Of a DNA stretch of 35,733 bases, positions 7,205-15,331 are shown piece after piece (positions within the stretch are counted from its first letter, which is position 1; the number at the start of each line of letters is the position of its first letter). The notes beneath the pieces are model-generated. The model saw nothing but the letters and a program-made list of their open reading frames with translations, was not told the origin of the DNA and did no database searches. Position numbers and translations under genes: made by a program. The stretch comes from an uncultured Burkholderiales bacterium (GTDB taxonomy: Bacteria; Pseudomonadota; Gammaproteobacteria; Burkholderiales; Burkholderiaceae_C), in the NCBI GenBank assembly GCA_903856995.1, contig CAIODK010000165.1, positions 1-35,733 of the forward strand, read 5' to 3'.

Positions 7205-7999
7205 ATGCTCGACAACTTCAGCGGCGCCACACGTGTTCACCTCATCGTGGGTGACCCCATCGCACAAGTGAAATCGCCTTTTGGCGTCACGCAAGCATTT
7301 GAACAACATGGCAAAGACGCCGTGTGCGTCCCCGCCCACGTGCCCACCCAAGACCTGAAGCAATGGTTTGAAGGCGTATCCCTCGCACGCAACGTCGACG
7401 GGGTTATCGTCACCGTGCCTCACAAGTTTGACTGCCATGCGTTTTGCGCCACCAGCTCACCTCGCGCCGAGTTCTTGGGTGCGGTCAACACCATCCGCCG
7501 CAATGCTGATGGCCGTTGGCATGGCGACATGTTCGACGGTTTGGGCTACGTCAAAGCAATTGAGTCGAAAGGCTTCGACCTCAAAGGCAAAAAAGCGTTG
7601 CTGGTCGGTGCAGGCGGTGCAGGCTCGGCCGTCGCACACAGTTTGGTGTTGGCTGGCGTGAGCGAGTTGGCCATCCACGACGAAAGCACCGAGCGCCGTG
7701 AGTCACTCATCAAACGACTGAACAGCTTGAACATGGGGCGCGTCTTCTGCGGCAGCGGCGACCCAACTGGCGTTGACGTGGCCATCAACGCCACGCCCCT
7801 CGGGATGCGCGAAGGCGACCCAAGTCCCATTGATTTGAGTGCCATCACGCCACAGATGTTCATCGGTTGCGTCATCACCGCGCCCGCCGTATCACCCCTG
7901 ATTGCCGCAGCCCGCAGCAAAGGCTGCCCTACCGTCACGGGCGCGGAGATGTTTGCGCAAGTCCGCGAGCTGATGGTGCAATTCTTGTTAGAAGCCTAA
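7205..7999 (+). CDS. Shikimate/quinate dehydrogenase-like NAD(P)-dependent oxidoreductase
   Basis: This 264-residue protein has the AroE fold: an N-terminal substrate domain and a C-terminal Rossmann domain (VGAGGAGSA, 134-142). The catalytic Lys of the VTVPHK motif (K74), the Asn of the NT motif (N95) and the Asp of the following loop (D111) are kept. The substrate pocket differs from biosynthetic AroE: the two-Ser motif of HSKSP reads QVKSP (only S24 remains), and the NTD motif reads MFD (109-111). D159 after the second Rossmann strand replaces the basic NADP pocket and suggests NAD use, as in catabolic quinate dehydrogenases. It is the first gene of the plus unit and the flavoprotein start follows by 19 bases. 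Oxidation of a hydroxylated cyclohexane or cyclohexene carboxylate is likely; the exact substrate is unknown. Confidence 0.82.
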   Translation: MLDNFSGATRVHLIVGDPIAQVKSPFGVTQAFEQHGKDAVCVPAHVPTQDLKQWFEGVSLARNVDGVIVTVPHKFDCHAFCATSSPRAEFLGAVNTIRRNADGRWHGDMFDGLGYVKAIESKGFDLKGKKALLVGAGGAGSAVAHSLVLAGVSELAIHDESTERRESLIKRLNSLNMGRVFCGSGDPTGVDVAINATPLGMREGDPSPIDLSAITPQMFIGCVITAPAVSPLIAAARSKGCPTVTGAEMFAQVRELMVQFLLEA

Positions 8000-8018
8000 T
8001 GCTTTGGAGACTTTAAAG

Positions 8019-9791
8019 ATGAGCGACACACCCCATCCCCTCACCCATCGCATCAACACCGACCTCTCGCAATTCCATGACCTAGACACGGTGGACTTGG
8101 TGGTCATCGGATCAGGCGGCGCGGGTTTCTCGGCGGCGCTCAACGCCACGATTGACGGCGCACGCGTGCTGTTGGTCGAACGCATGGCCCATGTAGGAGG
8201 TACCACCGCTTTATCCGCAGCCACCACGTGGGTACCCGGCACCAAACGCGGCCTAGAAGTCAACCCAGACGACACGCCCGAGCGTGTGGCGACGTTTTTG
8301 GACCTCGCCGTGGGCGATCGTTCAGACGCCAAACTGCGCCAAGCCTTCATCGATAACGGCCCACATGCCATCGCCAAATTCGAAGCCCACAGCGCACTGC
8401 AATTTCAAGTGCGCATGCTGCACCCAGACTACTTGTCTGAGCTCGAAGGCTCTGTGCTTCGTGGCCGCGCGATTGAGCCGCAACCCTTTGACGGCAAACT
8501 GCTCGGCCCCAACATGACCTTGGTTCGCAACCCCATCCCAGAGTTCACTGTGCTCGGCGGCATGATGGTGGACCGCGATGACATCTTCCATTTGTTGCGC
8601 TTAACGGAGACCTGGAAATCATTCAGCTACAGCGTACGCATCATCGTGCGCCACTACCTCGACACACTGCTGCATCCACGCAGCACACGCTGGGTCATGG
8701 GCAACGCCATGATTGCGCGCATGCTCTACAGCTACATCGAACGCCAAGGCTTATTGGTCACCCACACCGAAGTGACGGAACTTGTGCAAGACGGCAACAA
8801 CGTTCACGGCGTGGTGTTGCAACAAACCTTGCCCAATGGCAGCAAAGTGCAACGCACTGTGCACAGCAAAGGTGGCGTGGTCATGGCCAGCGGTGGCTTC
8901 AACCGCCACCCCACGCGTCGCGCACAGATGCTGCCAGGTGCGAAAGAGGCGTGGTGCCCGGCGGGTCCAGGCCACACAGGTCGGGCGCAAGACTTGGCAC
9001 TGCATGCAGGTGGTCAACTCGGAACAGGTGGCTTGAGCAACGCTTTTTGGGCGCCTGTGTCGACACGGCGAAGGGCCGACGGCAGCACAGCAGTCTTCCC
9101 CCACTTCGTGATGGACAGGGGCAAGCCGGGCGTGATCACGGTCGATAGCCAAGGCCATCGCTACGTGAATGAATCCACCTCGTACCACTTGTTTGGCATT
9201 GCCATGCAGGCGCACCACGCCACCACCCCCAGCGTACCGTCATGGTTGGTGTGCGATGCAGGGGCCTTGAAACGTTATGGTCTCGGCATGATTCGACCAG
9301 GCGGCAAAGGCCTCGCACCCTTCTTGGCCGACAACTATTTAAAGAAAGGCAACACCTTGGCAAATCTGGCGCAGCAACTGCACGTGCCTGCCAGTCAACT
9401 GGAAGCCACGGTGGCGCGCTTCAACGGCTTTGCCGACCTGGGTGTGGATGCCGACTTTCAACGCGGCACCACAGACTATCAACGCGCCAACGGCGATGCC
9501 ACGTGGACGGGACCTAATCCTTGCTTAGGCGCCTTGCGCGAAGGTCCGTATTACGCCATTGCGCTGTATCCCGGCGATATCGGTGCAGCCACGGGCCTGG
9601 TCACCGATGGAGATGCACGTGTGTTGAATGCAGAAGGTCAGGCCATTGAGGGCTTGTACGCCTGCGGTAACGACATGCACTCGATCATGGGGGGCGTGTA
9701 CCCAGGACCAGGCATCACCATTGGGCCTGGGTTGACGTTTGGCTATTTGGCCGCCAAGCACGCCGTGGCAAGAGCGAACTCAAGGCGCTGA
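8019..9791 (+). CDS. FAD-dependent dehydrogenase, 3-ketosteroid dehydrogenase/fumarate reductase family
   Basis: This 590-residue flavoprotein is a paralogue of residues 1-583 of the 3884-6253 product. It has the FAD-binding GSGGAGFSAAL segment (about residue 32), VERMAHVGGTTALSA, and a C-terminal GGVYPGPGITIGPGLTFG where Y561 and G565 match the ketone-binding Tyr and Gly of ketosteroid dehydrogenases. Enzymes of this family remove hydrogens next to a ring ketone, and some relatives aromatise 4-oxocyclohexane carboxylate. An in-frame TTG at 8004 would add five residues, but the ATG at 8019 is preceded by TGGAGA at good spacing and is preferred. It follows the shikimate-dehydrogenase-like gene, so a hydroxyl could be oxidised by one product and the ring desaturated by the other. 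The true substrate is not known; steroids are unlikely given the neighbours. Confidence 0.85.
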   Translation: MSDTPHPLTHRINTDLSQFHDLDTVDLVVIGSGGAGFSAALNATIDGARVLLVERMAHVGGTTALSAATTWVPGTKRGLEVNPDDTPERVATFLDLAVGDRSDAKLRQAFIDNGPHAIAKFEAHSALQFQVRMLHPDYLSELEGSVLRGRAIEPQPFDGKLLGPNMTLVRNPIPEFTVLGGMMVDRDDIFHLLRLTETWKSFSYSVRIIVRHYLDTLLHPRSTRWVMGNAMIARMLYSYIERQGLLVTHTEVTELVQDGNNVHGVVLQQTLPNGSKVQRTVHSKGGVVMASGGFNRHPTRRAQMLPGAKEAWCPAGPGHTGRAQDLALHAGGQLGTGGLSNAFWAPVSTRRRADGSTAVFPHFVMDRGKPGVITVDSQGHRYVNESTSYHLFGIAMQAHHATTPSVPSWLVCDAGALKRYGLGMIRPGGKGLAPFLADNYLKKGNTLANLAQQLHVPASQLEATVARFNGFADLGVDADFQRGTTDYQRANGDATWTGPNPCLGALREGPYYAIALYPGDIGAATGLVTDGDARVLNAEGQAIEGLYACGNDMHSIMGGVYPGPGITIGPGLTFGYLAAKHAVARANSRR

Positions 9792-9974
9792 TTTGGGCAC
9801 TGGCTCGTCAGGGTCGGGGTGTTGTTCAAAGTGCGTTTGGAGCGCGTCTGTTTTTTCTTTCAGACGACCGATGCGCTCTTGAAGCGAAGAAAGTTTTTCT
9901 GCGCGATGCACTGCGTCATTTTCAATGGGATCGGGGGATGCGGGATCGATTTGATTTTGCATAGCGATGCTCAT
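9780..9974 (-). CDS. Small hypothetical protein with a coiled-coil segment
   Basis: This 64-residue frame is of unrecognised family. Residues about 25-50 (AEKLSSLQERIGRLKEKTDA and onward) have a heptad-like spacing of Leu and Ile and would form a short coiled coil; both ends are acidic and Pro-rich, without a signal peptide or membrane segment. It converges with the flavoprotein gene and overlaps its last 12 bases. It follows the EamA gene at the end of the lig operon, at an 89-base distance. No clear Shine-Dalgarno is seen, and the ATG at 9962 is an alternative start. It has the look of a real small gene but could be spurious. Confidence 0.45.
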   Translation of the reverse strand: MSIAMQNQIDPASPDPIENDAVHRAEKLSSLQERIGRLKEKTDALQTHFEQHPDPDEPVPKSAP

Positions 9975-10063
9975 GAATCAGGTACGTTTCACTCTATCAG
10001 TAGCGGCACGCAGTGGAGGGTATAAAAAATGACATTGCAGTCACAATTCATCAGCCCTCCCCT

Positions 10064-10951
10064 TCATTCTGGGTGCTGACGAAACTCGCGCCACAGCAAA
10101 TACAAGCCACTCATCACCACGACGCATGCGCCAAGCGCAACGGCTTGATCCGGCACTTGTCCAAAAATCAACCATCCCCAAAACGTCATGTAAATAATTT
10201 GTTGGTACAAAAATGGGCCCAGTACCGCTGCCGAGGCATAGCGGTGCGCCTGTGCAGCGGCAATATGTCCCAGACCACCACATAAGCCCGTCGCTCCAAT
10301 GATCAACCAAGTCTGCCACCCCTGAGGCGTTTGCCACTGCCACAAAGCAAAGGGAGCCAACACACAGGTAGCCACAGCAGCTGAAGCCAGTTGCGTCACC
10401 ACTGGGTTATCGCTGCTCGCCAAACGTCGTGTCATCAGGTTAAAGCCTGCGTAGAAAACCGCATTTAAAAGACTCAGAAAAATAGCGGGATGAAAACCAT
10501 TCCCGCCTGGACGGATGATGACAAGGACACCTAAAAATCCAATGCAAATGGCGATCCAACGCCTCGCATCCAAGCGCTCTTTCAGCCACCATGCAGAGAA
10601 CAGCGCAATCAGAATGGGAACCGAAAATTGAACCGCGCCGGTTTCAGCCAATTGCAAATATTGCAGCGCCCAAAAATTAATCCCCGTCATCACAGCCAGC
10701 ATCAATCCACGCGCCAGTTGCATGCGCGGCCGACTGACCACCAACAAACCTGCGCCCATGGAGGGTATGAACATCGCGGTCGTCAAAATCGTGTGCACCA
10801 AAAACCTCAGCCACACCACTTGCAACACAGGAAGGGTTTGCACCAGCCATTTGGCACTGGCATCCAAGGCCGCAAACATCAAGGTCGTGATCACCATCAA
10901 GGCAATGCCAATTTGACGATTGCGAGCCGTGTTGTTTAAGCGGTAGGACAT
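10064..10951 (-). CDS. EamA/DMT-superfamily membrane transporter
   Basis: This 295-residue protein has about ten hydrophobic segments in two EamA repeats, typical of drug/metabolite transporters (for example RQIGIALMVITTLMFAALDA in the first helix and AVFYAGFNLMTRRLAS opening the second half). The frame stays open up to 11020, inside ligC, but the ATG at 10951 is preferred: it lies 23 bases after the ligC stop with an AAAAAAGGG Shine-Dalgarno. It is the last gene of the protocatechuate operon. In the inner membrane it might move protocatechuate, a pathway intermediate or another metabolite. No PmdK/PcaK-type transporter is seen here, so a role in uptake is possible but unproven. Confidence 0.85.
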   Translation of the reverse strand: MSYRLNNTARNRQIGIALMVITTLMFAALDASAKWLVQTLPVLQVVWLRFLVHTILTTAMFIPSMGAGLLVVSRPRMQLARGLMLAVMTGINFWALQYLQLAETGAVQFSVPILIALFSAWWLKERLDARRWIAICIGFLGVLVIIRPGGNGFHPAIFLSLLNAVFYAGFNLMTRRLASSDNPVVTQLASAAVATCVLAPFALWQWQTPQGWQTWLIIGATGLCGGLGHIAAAQAHRYASAAVLGPFLYQQIIYMTFWGWLIFGQVPDQAVALGACVVVMSGLYLLWREFRQHPE

Positions 10952-10974
10952 CAGACCCTTTTTTACGTGACTCG

Positions 10975-11931
10975 TTAAGCGTTGAGCTGCTGCTCCAAAT
11001 CGTGCAGAACCTTGTAGCAAGGGAGCACTTGTGCCACGCTTGAGTTTGGTTCGCGGCCTTCTTTGATCGCAGCAAAGAATTCTCGGTCTTGTAACTCGAT
11101 GCCGTTCATGGAAACTGCCACGTTGGAGACATCAATTTTCTCTTCTTTGCCCGTGTACAGATCATCGTAACGAGCCAAGTAGGTGCCGGTGTCACCGATG
11201 TAGCGGAAGTACGTTCCCAAGGGGCCGTCATTGTTGAATGACAAGCTCAAGGTACAAATCGCGCCGTTGGCGGTTTGCAACTGAATGCTCATGTCCATCG
11301 CAATGCCCAGCGCGGGGTGGATTGGGCCTTGCACGGCGTTGGCCTTGACGATGGGGCTACCCGCCTGGTAAGCAAACAAATCCACCGTGTGCGCTGCGTG
11401 ATGCCACAACAGGTGGTCGGTCCAGCTACGGGCTTGACCTAAGGCGTTCATGTTGGTGCGGCGGAAAAAGTAGGTTTGCACATCCATTTGCTGAATATTG
11501 AATTCACCTGCCTTGATTTTGTTGTGCACCCATTGATGGCTGGGGTTGAAGCGACGGGTGTGACCGCACATCGCGACCAAACCTTTTTCGCTGGCGACTT
11601 GCGCCACTTCGGCGGCATCTTTCCAGCTGTCAGCCAAGGGGATTTCCACTTGCACGTGTTTGCCAGCCCTCAAGCAAGCCAAGCTTTGTGCGGCGTGCAT
11701 TTGTGTGGGTGTACACAAAATCACAGCATCGACTTCAGGCAAAGCCAAACTATCGGCCAAGTCGGTGGTGATGTGCTTGATGCCGTACTTGTCAGCAGTT
11801 TCTTTGGTTTTTTCTAAATCGCGGCTGATCAATGACACGACTTCTACGCCGTCGATATTTTTGATACCGTCCAAGTGTTTGATGCCGAAGGCACCAGCGC
11901 CCGCCAAGGCGACTTTGATGGTTTTGCTCAT
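10975..11931 (-). CDS. ligC: 4-carboxy-2-hydroxymuconate 6-semialdehyde dehydrogenase
   Basis: This 318-residue enzyme is of the Gfo/Idh/MocA family and matches LigC/PmdC, which oxidises the ring-fission product of protocatechuate (as its cyclic hemiacetal) to 2-pyrone-4,6-dicarboxylate with NAD(P). The Rossmann motif GAGAFGIKHLDGIKNIDGVE (11-30) is that of LigC, followed by VILCTPTQMHA and KHVQVEIPLADSW, where E and P mark the family's EKP-like motif with Ile in place of Lys. It acts in the cytoplasm on the product of LigAB, encoded 48 bases upstream. Start at 11931 gives the normal family length. Confidence 0.95.
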   Translation of the reverse strand: MSKTIKVALAGAGAFGIKHLDGIKNIDGVEVVSLISRDLEKTKETADKYGIKHITTDLADSLALPEVDAVILCTPTQMHAAQSLACLRAGKHVQVEIPLADSWKDAAEVAQVASEKGLVAMCGHTRRFNPSHQWVHNKIKAGEFNIQQMDVQTYFFRRTNMNALGQARSWTDHLLWHHAAHTVDLFAYQAGSPIVKANAVQGPIHPALGIAMDMSIQLQTANGAICTLSLSFNNDGPLGTYFRYIGDTGTYLARYDDLYTGKEEKIDVSNVAVSMNGIELQDREFFAAIKEGREPNSSVAQVLPCYKVLHDLEQQLNA

Positions 11932-11979
11932 GTTTTACTCCAGTTGAGGACAGAGCTAAAGATCTGTCCCGCAAAGTTA

Positions 11980-12861
11980 TTAAATTACGTTTTCTAGAAT
12001 AGCGTGACCCACGGCGGTATTGGACGCGGGCACATGGTAAAAACGATGCACCAGCTTGGGGGCTTTGCCAGTCACCTTGCCGTCGTTCACATCAGACATC
12101 GCGCCGCGCGCGATGAGCCACATCACCAACTCAATACCTTCACTGCCCGCTTCACGGACATAGTCGATGTGGGGGGTGTTGGCGCAAGCAACTGGGTCGT
12201 TGATCATCAAGTCAAGCCAGTTGTTGTCCCACTCACGGTTGATCAGACCCGCACGCGCGCCTTGCAACTGATGGCTCATGCCGCCAGTGCCCCAAATGTG
12301 TACGTTGATGTCTTCGTCGTAGCTCTCGATGGCTTTGCGAATCGCTTGGCCGAGTTTGAAACAACGCTGACCGCTAGGCACAGGGTATTGAACGACGTTC
12401 ACGGCGAACGGAATGACGGGGCATGGCCAAGCGCCTTTGACGGGGTCTTGTTCACCGCACATCAACGACAGAGGCACGGTCAAACCGTGGTCCACATCCA
12501 TCTTGTTGACGATGGTCAAGTCGAAGTCTTGTTGAATGACAGACTGCGCGATGTGCGAAGCCAACTCAGGATGACCTTTAACAACTGGCACGGGACGTGC
12601 GCCGTAGCCTTCGTCGGCGGGCGTGTATTCAGCGGCTGTGCCGATAGCAAACGTTGGAATCATGTCCAAGCTGAACGCTGTGGCGTGGTCGTTGTAGACC
12701 AAGAAGATGACGTCTGGTTTGTTGTCTTTCATCCATTGTTTGGAGAAGTCATAGCCAGCGAAGACGGGCTTCCAGTAGTCTTCTTCGGTTTTACCGAGGT
12801 CCAATGCGGCGCCGATGGCGGGCACGTGGGAGGTGTAAACGGATGCGGTAATTTTTGCCAT
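11980..12861 (-). CDS. ligB: Protocatechuate 4,5-dioxygenase, beta (catalytic) subunit
   Basis: This 293-residue protein is the catalytic subunit of a class III extradiol dioxygenase (LigB/PmdB). It cleaves the 4,5 bond of protocatechuate with O2 and Fe(II). The likely iron ligands are H12 in YTSHVPA, H59 in VYNDHA and E241 in AGSEGIE; H197 in GGMSHQLQG is the active-site base. It pairs with the small alpha subunit encoded two bases upstream, an arrangement that favours equal synthesis. The whole sequence, including IWGTGGMSHQLQGARAGLIN, is that of the protocatechuate enzyme, not of gallate (DesB) or methylgallate (DesZ) dioxygenases, which are single fused chains. Confidence 0.96.
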   Translation of the reverse strand: MAKITASVYTSHVPAIGAALDLGKTEEDYWKPVFAGYDFSKQWMKDNKPDVIFLVYNDHATAFSLDMIPTFAIGTAAEYTPADEGYGARPVPVVKGHPELASHIAQSVIQQDFDLTIVNKMDVDHGLTVPLSLMCGEQDPVKGAWPCPVIPFAVNVVQYPVPSGQRCFKLGQAIRKAIESYDEDINVHIWGTGGMSHQLQGARAGLINREWDNNWLDLMINDPVACANTPHIDYVREAGSEGIELVMWLIARGAMSDVNDGKVTGKAPKLVHRFYHVPASNTAVGHAILENVI

Positions 12862-12863
12862 GG

Positions 12864-13322
12864 TTATGCTTTCTTGTCCGTTGCGTGAGCCTGTCGACCG
12901 GCTGCGCCTTGAGGTTGGTTCTGCGCTTGCGCATCACCGTTTTCACCCATCACGCGGTTGCCTTCTACTGAGCGTCCGCCGTGAATCATCATGTTGCGGT
13001 ATTCCTCTTCGGTCATGCCCGTCATCGAACCTGCCATTTGCTGGAAGCTCAAACCGTCGGTTGCGCCAATTTTGGCGAGGAAGTAAATGTTGCCGCCGGT
13101 GCGCATGCACCAGTTCAAATCACGGGCCAGAACGGCCTGCTTTTGCTCTTCGGTCATGGCCCACTCATCGAGGTAAGCACGCTCATTGGCTTTGAAACGC
13201 GTGCGGTTCTCCGCCTTCATCAGCGACATGCAAAACTGGTTGAGCCAGTAGCCTTTGCGCGATTGTTCGGCATCAAAAATGATGGTGCCGGGGACGTCTG
13301 TGTAGGGTTTGTCGAGTGCCAT
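12864..13322 (-). CDS. ligA: Protocatechuate 4,5-dioxygenase, alpha subunit
   Basis: This 152-residue protein is the small helical subunit of the LigAB heterotetramer and closes over the active site of LigB. It contains KGYWLNQFCMSLMKAENR (23-40), NWCMRTGGNIYFLAKIGATD (70-89) and the segment ending MIHGGRS, all standard for LigA/PmdA. The C-terminal 30 residues are polar and rich in Gln and Ala, a variable tail. The start overlaps the ligI stop by one base (TAATG), so translation is coupled. Confidence 0.95.
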   Translation of the reverse strand: MALDKPYTDVPGTIIFDAEQSRKGYWLNQFCMSLMKAENRTRFKANERAYLDEWAMTEEQKQAVLARDLNWCMRTGGNIYFLAKIGATDGLSFQQMAGSMTGMTEEEYRNMMIHGGRSVEGNRVMGENGDAQAQNQPQGAAGRQAHATDKKA

Positions 13323-14239
13323 TAAAAAGTCTCCTCAGGCCAGTAGAGGCGCATCGGGTTGTCGACCAACAACTTACGTTGTTGCTCTTCAGTGGTCGCG
13401 ATGTGCGGAATGAAGTCAACCAACAAGCCGTCATCAGGCATGTGGTCTTTGAGGTTGGGGTGCGGCCAATCGGTGCCCCACAACACGCGGTCTGGGAACT
13501 CATCCACGATGCGCTTGGCAAAGGGGATCACGTCTTGGTACGCGTTTTGTTCGCCGTTCAAAGCCTTGGGGCCGGAGACTGACAAACGCTCGGGGCACGT
13601 CACTTTGCTCCACACATTTTTGTGCTCGCGCATGAACTTCACAAACAGCTCAAACTCTGGGCCATCGACGGGCTTGGTCACATCGGGACGGCCCATGTGG
13701 TCCACCACCACGTTGGTGGGCAATGTGGTGAAGAAGTCCCACAGCTCTGGCAAATCAACGGCTTCAAAGTAAATCACCACATGCCAGCCCCAGAGCTGAA
13801 TGCGTTTGGCGATTTCAAGCAATTCGTCTTTGGGCGTGAAATCCACCAAGCGCTTCACAAAGTTAAAGCGCACACCGCGCACACCCGCATCGTGCATGGT
13901 TTGGATTTCTTCATCGGTGATGCTGCGCTTGACGGTGGCCACGCCACGTGCTTTGCCGTTAGAGCTGACCAAGGCATCGACCATGGCGCGGTTGTCTGCG
14001 CCGTGGCAAGTGGCTTGCACCACAACATTACGGGCAAAACCGAGGTGATCGCGCAAGGCAAAAAGCTGAGCCTTAGATGCGTCGCAGGGCGTGTATTTAC
14101 GCTCGGGGGCATAGGCAAATTCAGCACCCGGACCAAACACGTGGCAATGCGCATCCACGGCCCCTGCCGGCAATTTGAATTTGGGTTTGGTTGGACCGGT
14201 GTACCAGTCCATCCAGCCTGCGGTCTTTTGAAATTCCAT
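13322..14239 (-). CDS. ligI: 2-pyrone-4,6-dicarboxylate hydrolase
   Basis: This 305-residue member of the amidohydrolase superfamily opens the lactone ring of 2-pyrone-4,6-dicarboxylate to give 4-oxalomesaconate. Active-site residues expected from LigI are visible: the HxH motif H31 and H33 (VDAHCHVFGPG), R124 in GVRFNFVKR, H181 in DHMGRPD and D257 in GTDWPHPN. LigI is unusual in its superfamily because it works without a metal. It sits between the Bug-protein gene and ligA, with a one-base overlap to ligA. It corresponds to PmdD in Comamonas. Confidence 0.95.
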   Translation of the reverse strand: MEFQKTAGWMDWYTGPTKPKFKLPAGAVDAHCHVFGPGAEFAYAPERKYTPCDASKAQLFALRDHLGFARNVVVQATCHGADNRAMVDALVSSNGKARGVATVKRSITDEEIQTMHDAGVRGVRFNFVKRLVDFTPKDELLEIAKRIQLWGWHVVIYFEAVDLPELWDFFTTLPTNVVVDHMGRPDVTKPVDGPEFELFVKFMREHKNVWSKVTCPERLSVSGPKALNGEQNAYQDVIPFAKRIVDEFPDRVLWGTDWPHPNLKDHMPDDGLLVDFIPHIATTEEQQRKLLVDNPMRLYWPEETF

Positions 14240-14256
14240 CTCGTTCCTCGTTGTCT

Positions 14257-15222
14257 TTAATCAGGTTGAATATTGGCTTCGCGCACCAACTTGGCGTAGC
14301 GCTGGCGTTCTGTACGAATCAGTTGTGTGAACATGTCTGCGCTGCCGGGAACCACTTCACCGCCTACAGCGTTCATGCGTTCACGAACCTCTTTGGTTTG
14401 CAAGGCTTTTTGCACTTCATCGTGCAGCTTGCTCACAATCGGTTTTGGCGTGGCCGCGGGCGCCACCAAACCATACCAAACGGAGGCTTCAAACCCGACA
14501 AAACCAGATTCGGCAATGGTGGGAACATCCGGAAAGATAGCGCTGCGATTGGGGCTGAGCACCGCCAACACTTTGAGCTTGCCGCTCTTGACGTGTGGCA
14601 ATACTTCCAACGCATTCACGGCCACCAAAGGTAGCTGACCACCGATCACATCGGTGATCGCAGGGGTACCGCCTCGGTAAGGAATGTGCTGCAAATCAAT
14701 ACCTGCGGCACGAGCGAATAGCTCAATCGCCATATGTGGGGTAGAACCGTTGCCTGGCGTTCCAAAGGCAATGCTGTTGGGCTTGCCTTTGGCTGCCTCA
14801 ATCAGCTGTTTGATGTTGGTGTACGGCGCATTGGGATTGGCCGCAATCACCACAGGTACGCGACCGATGAGCGATACCGCCACCAAATCACGCTCTGCAT
14901 CAAACGGCGCGGGCTGGTAGAGCGACATGTTGGCAGCCAATGCATTGGCAGCCATCATTAAGGTGTAGCCATCGGGCTCCGCCGTGATGACTGACTTGAC
15001 CGCAATGTTGGTCCCGGCACCCGGTTTGTTTTCAACCACCACGGGCTGCCCCATGCTGATAGAGATGCTTTGACCAATGGTGCGGGCCACCACGTCCACA
15101 GCACCGCCTGCTGCATAGCCGACCACGACCTTGATCGGCTTGGCCGGATAGGTCTGCGCCATGGCGTGGCTTGCTATCAAACACATGGACAGAGCGGAGA
15201 CGAAACGCATCAAATTCTTCAT
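14257..15222 (-). CDS. Bug/TctC-type periplasmic solute-binding protein
   Basis: This 321-residue protein is a tripartite tricarboxylate transporter receptor-like protein. A signal peptide (about 1-22, ending ASHAMA) is followed by QTYPAKPIKVVVGYAAGGAVD, the standard Bug opening, with VVENKPGAGTNIA and IPYRGGTPAITDVIGGQ as further family motifs. The frame is open up to 15300, but the ATG at 15222 follows an AAAGGA Shine-Dalgarno and starts the signal peptide. It is inserted between ligK and ligI in the protocatechuate operon and so probably binds protocatechuate or a related carboxylate in the periplasm. No TctA/TctB membrane partner is seen in the window; Bug receptors are often orphaned in this family of bacteria. 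Confidence 0.9.
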   Translation of the reverse strand: MKNLMRFVSALSMCLIASHAMAQTYPAKPIKVVVGYAAGGAVDVVARTIGQSISISMGQPVVVENKPGAGTNIAVKSVITAEPDGYTLMMAANALAANMSLYQPAPFDAERDLVAVSLIGRVPVVIAANPNAPYTNIKQLIEAAKGKPNSIAFGTPGNGSTPHMAIELFARAAGIDLQHIPYRGGTPAITDVIGGQLPLVAVNALEVLPHVKSGKLKVLAVLSPNRSAIFPDVPTIAESGFVGFEASVWYGLVAPAATPKPIVSKLHDEVQKALQTKEVRERMNAVGGEVVPGSADMFTQLIRTERQRYAKLVREANIQPD

Positions 15223-15331
15223 CGTGGGTTCCTTTGAGACATAAATCGACTTGTGCCGTGCCGCGCAAACCTGCTGTGCAAACGCTAGCAAGTAAGGCAT
15301 GCCTGCTTCACGGCCTTTGGGAATGGCGACG

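Noticed and set aside
10024..10043. Possible terminator after the EamA gene (TGAC/GTCA stem followed by T run on the minus strand)
   Set aside because: The stem is only four pairs with a six-base loop; too weak to call.
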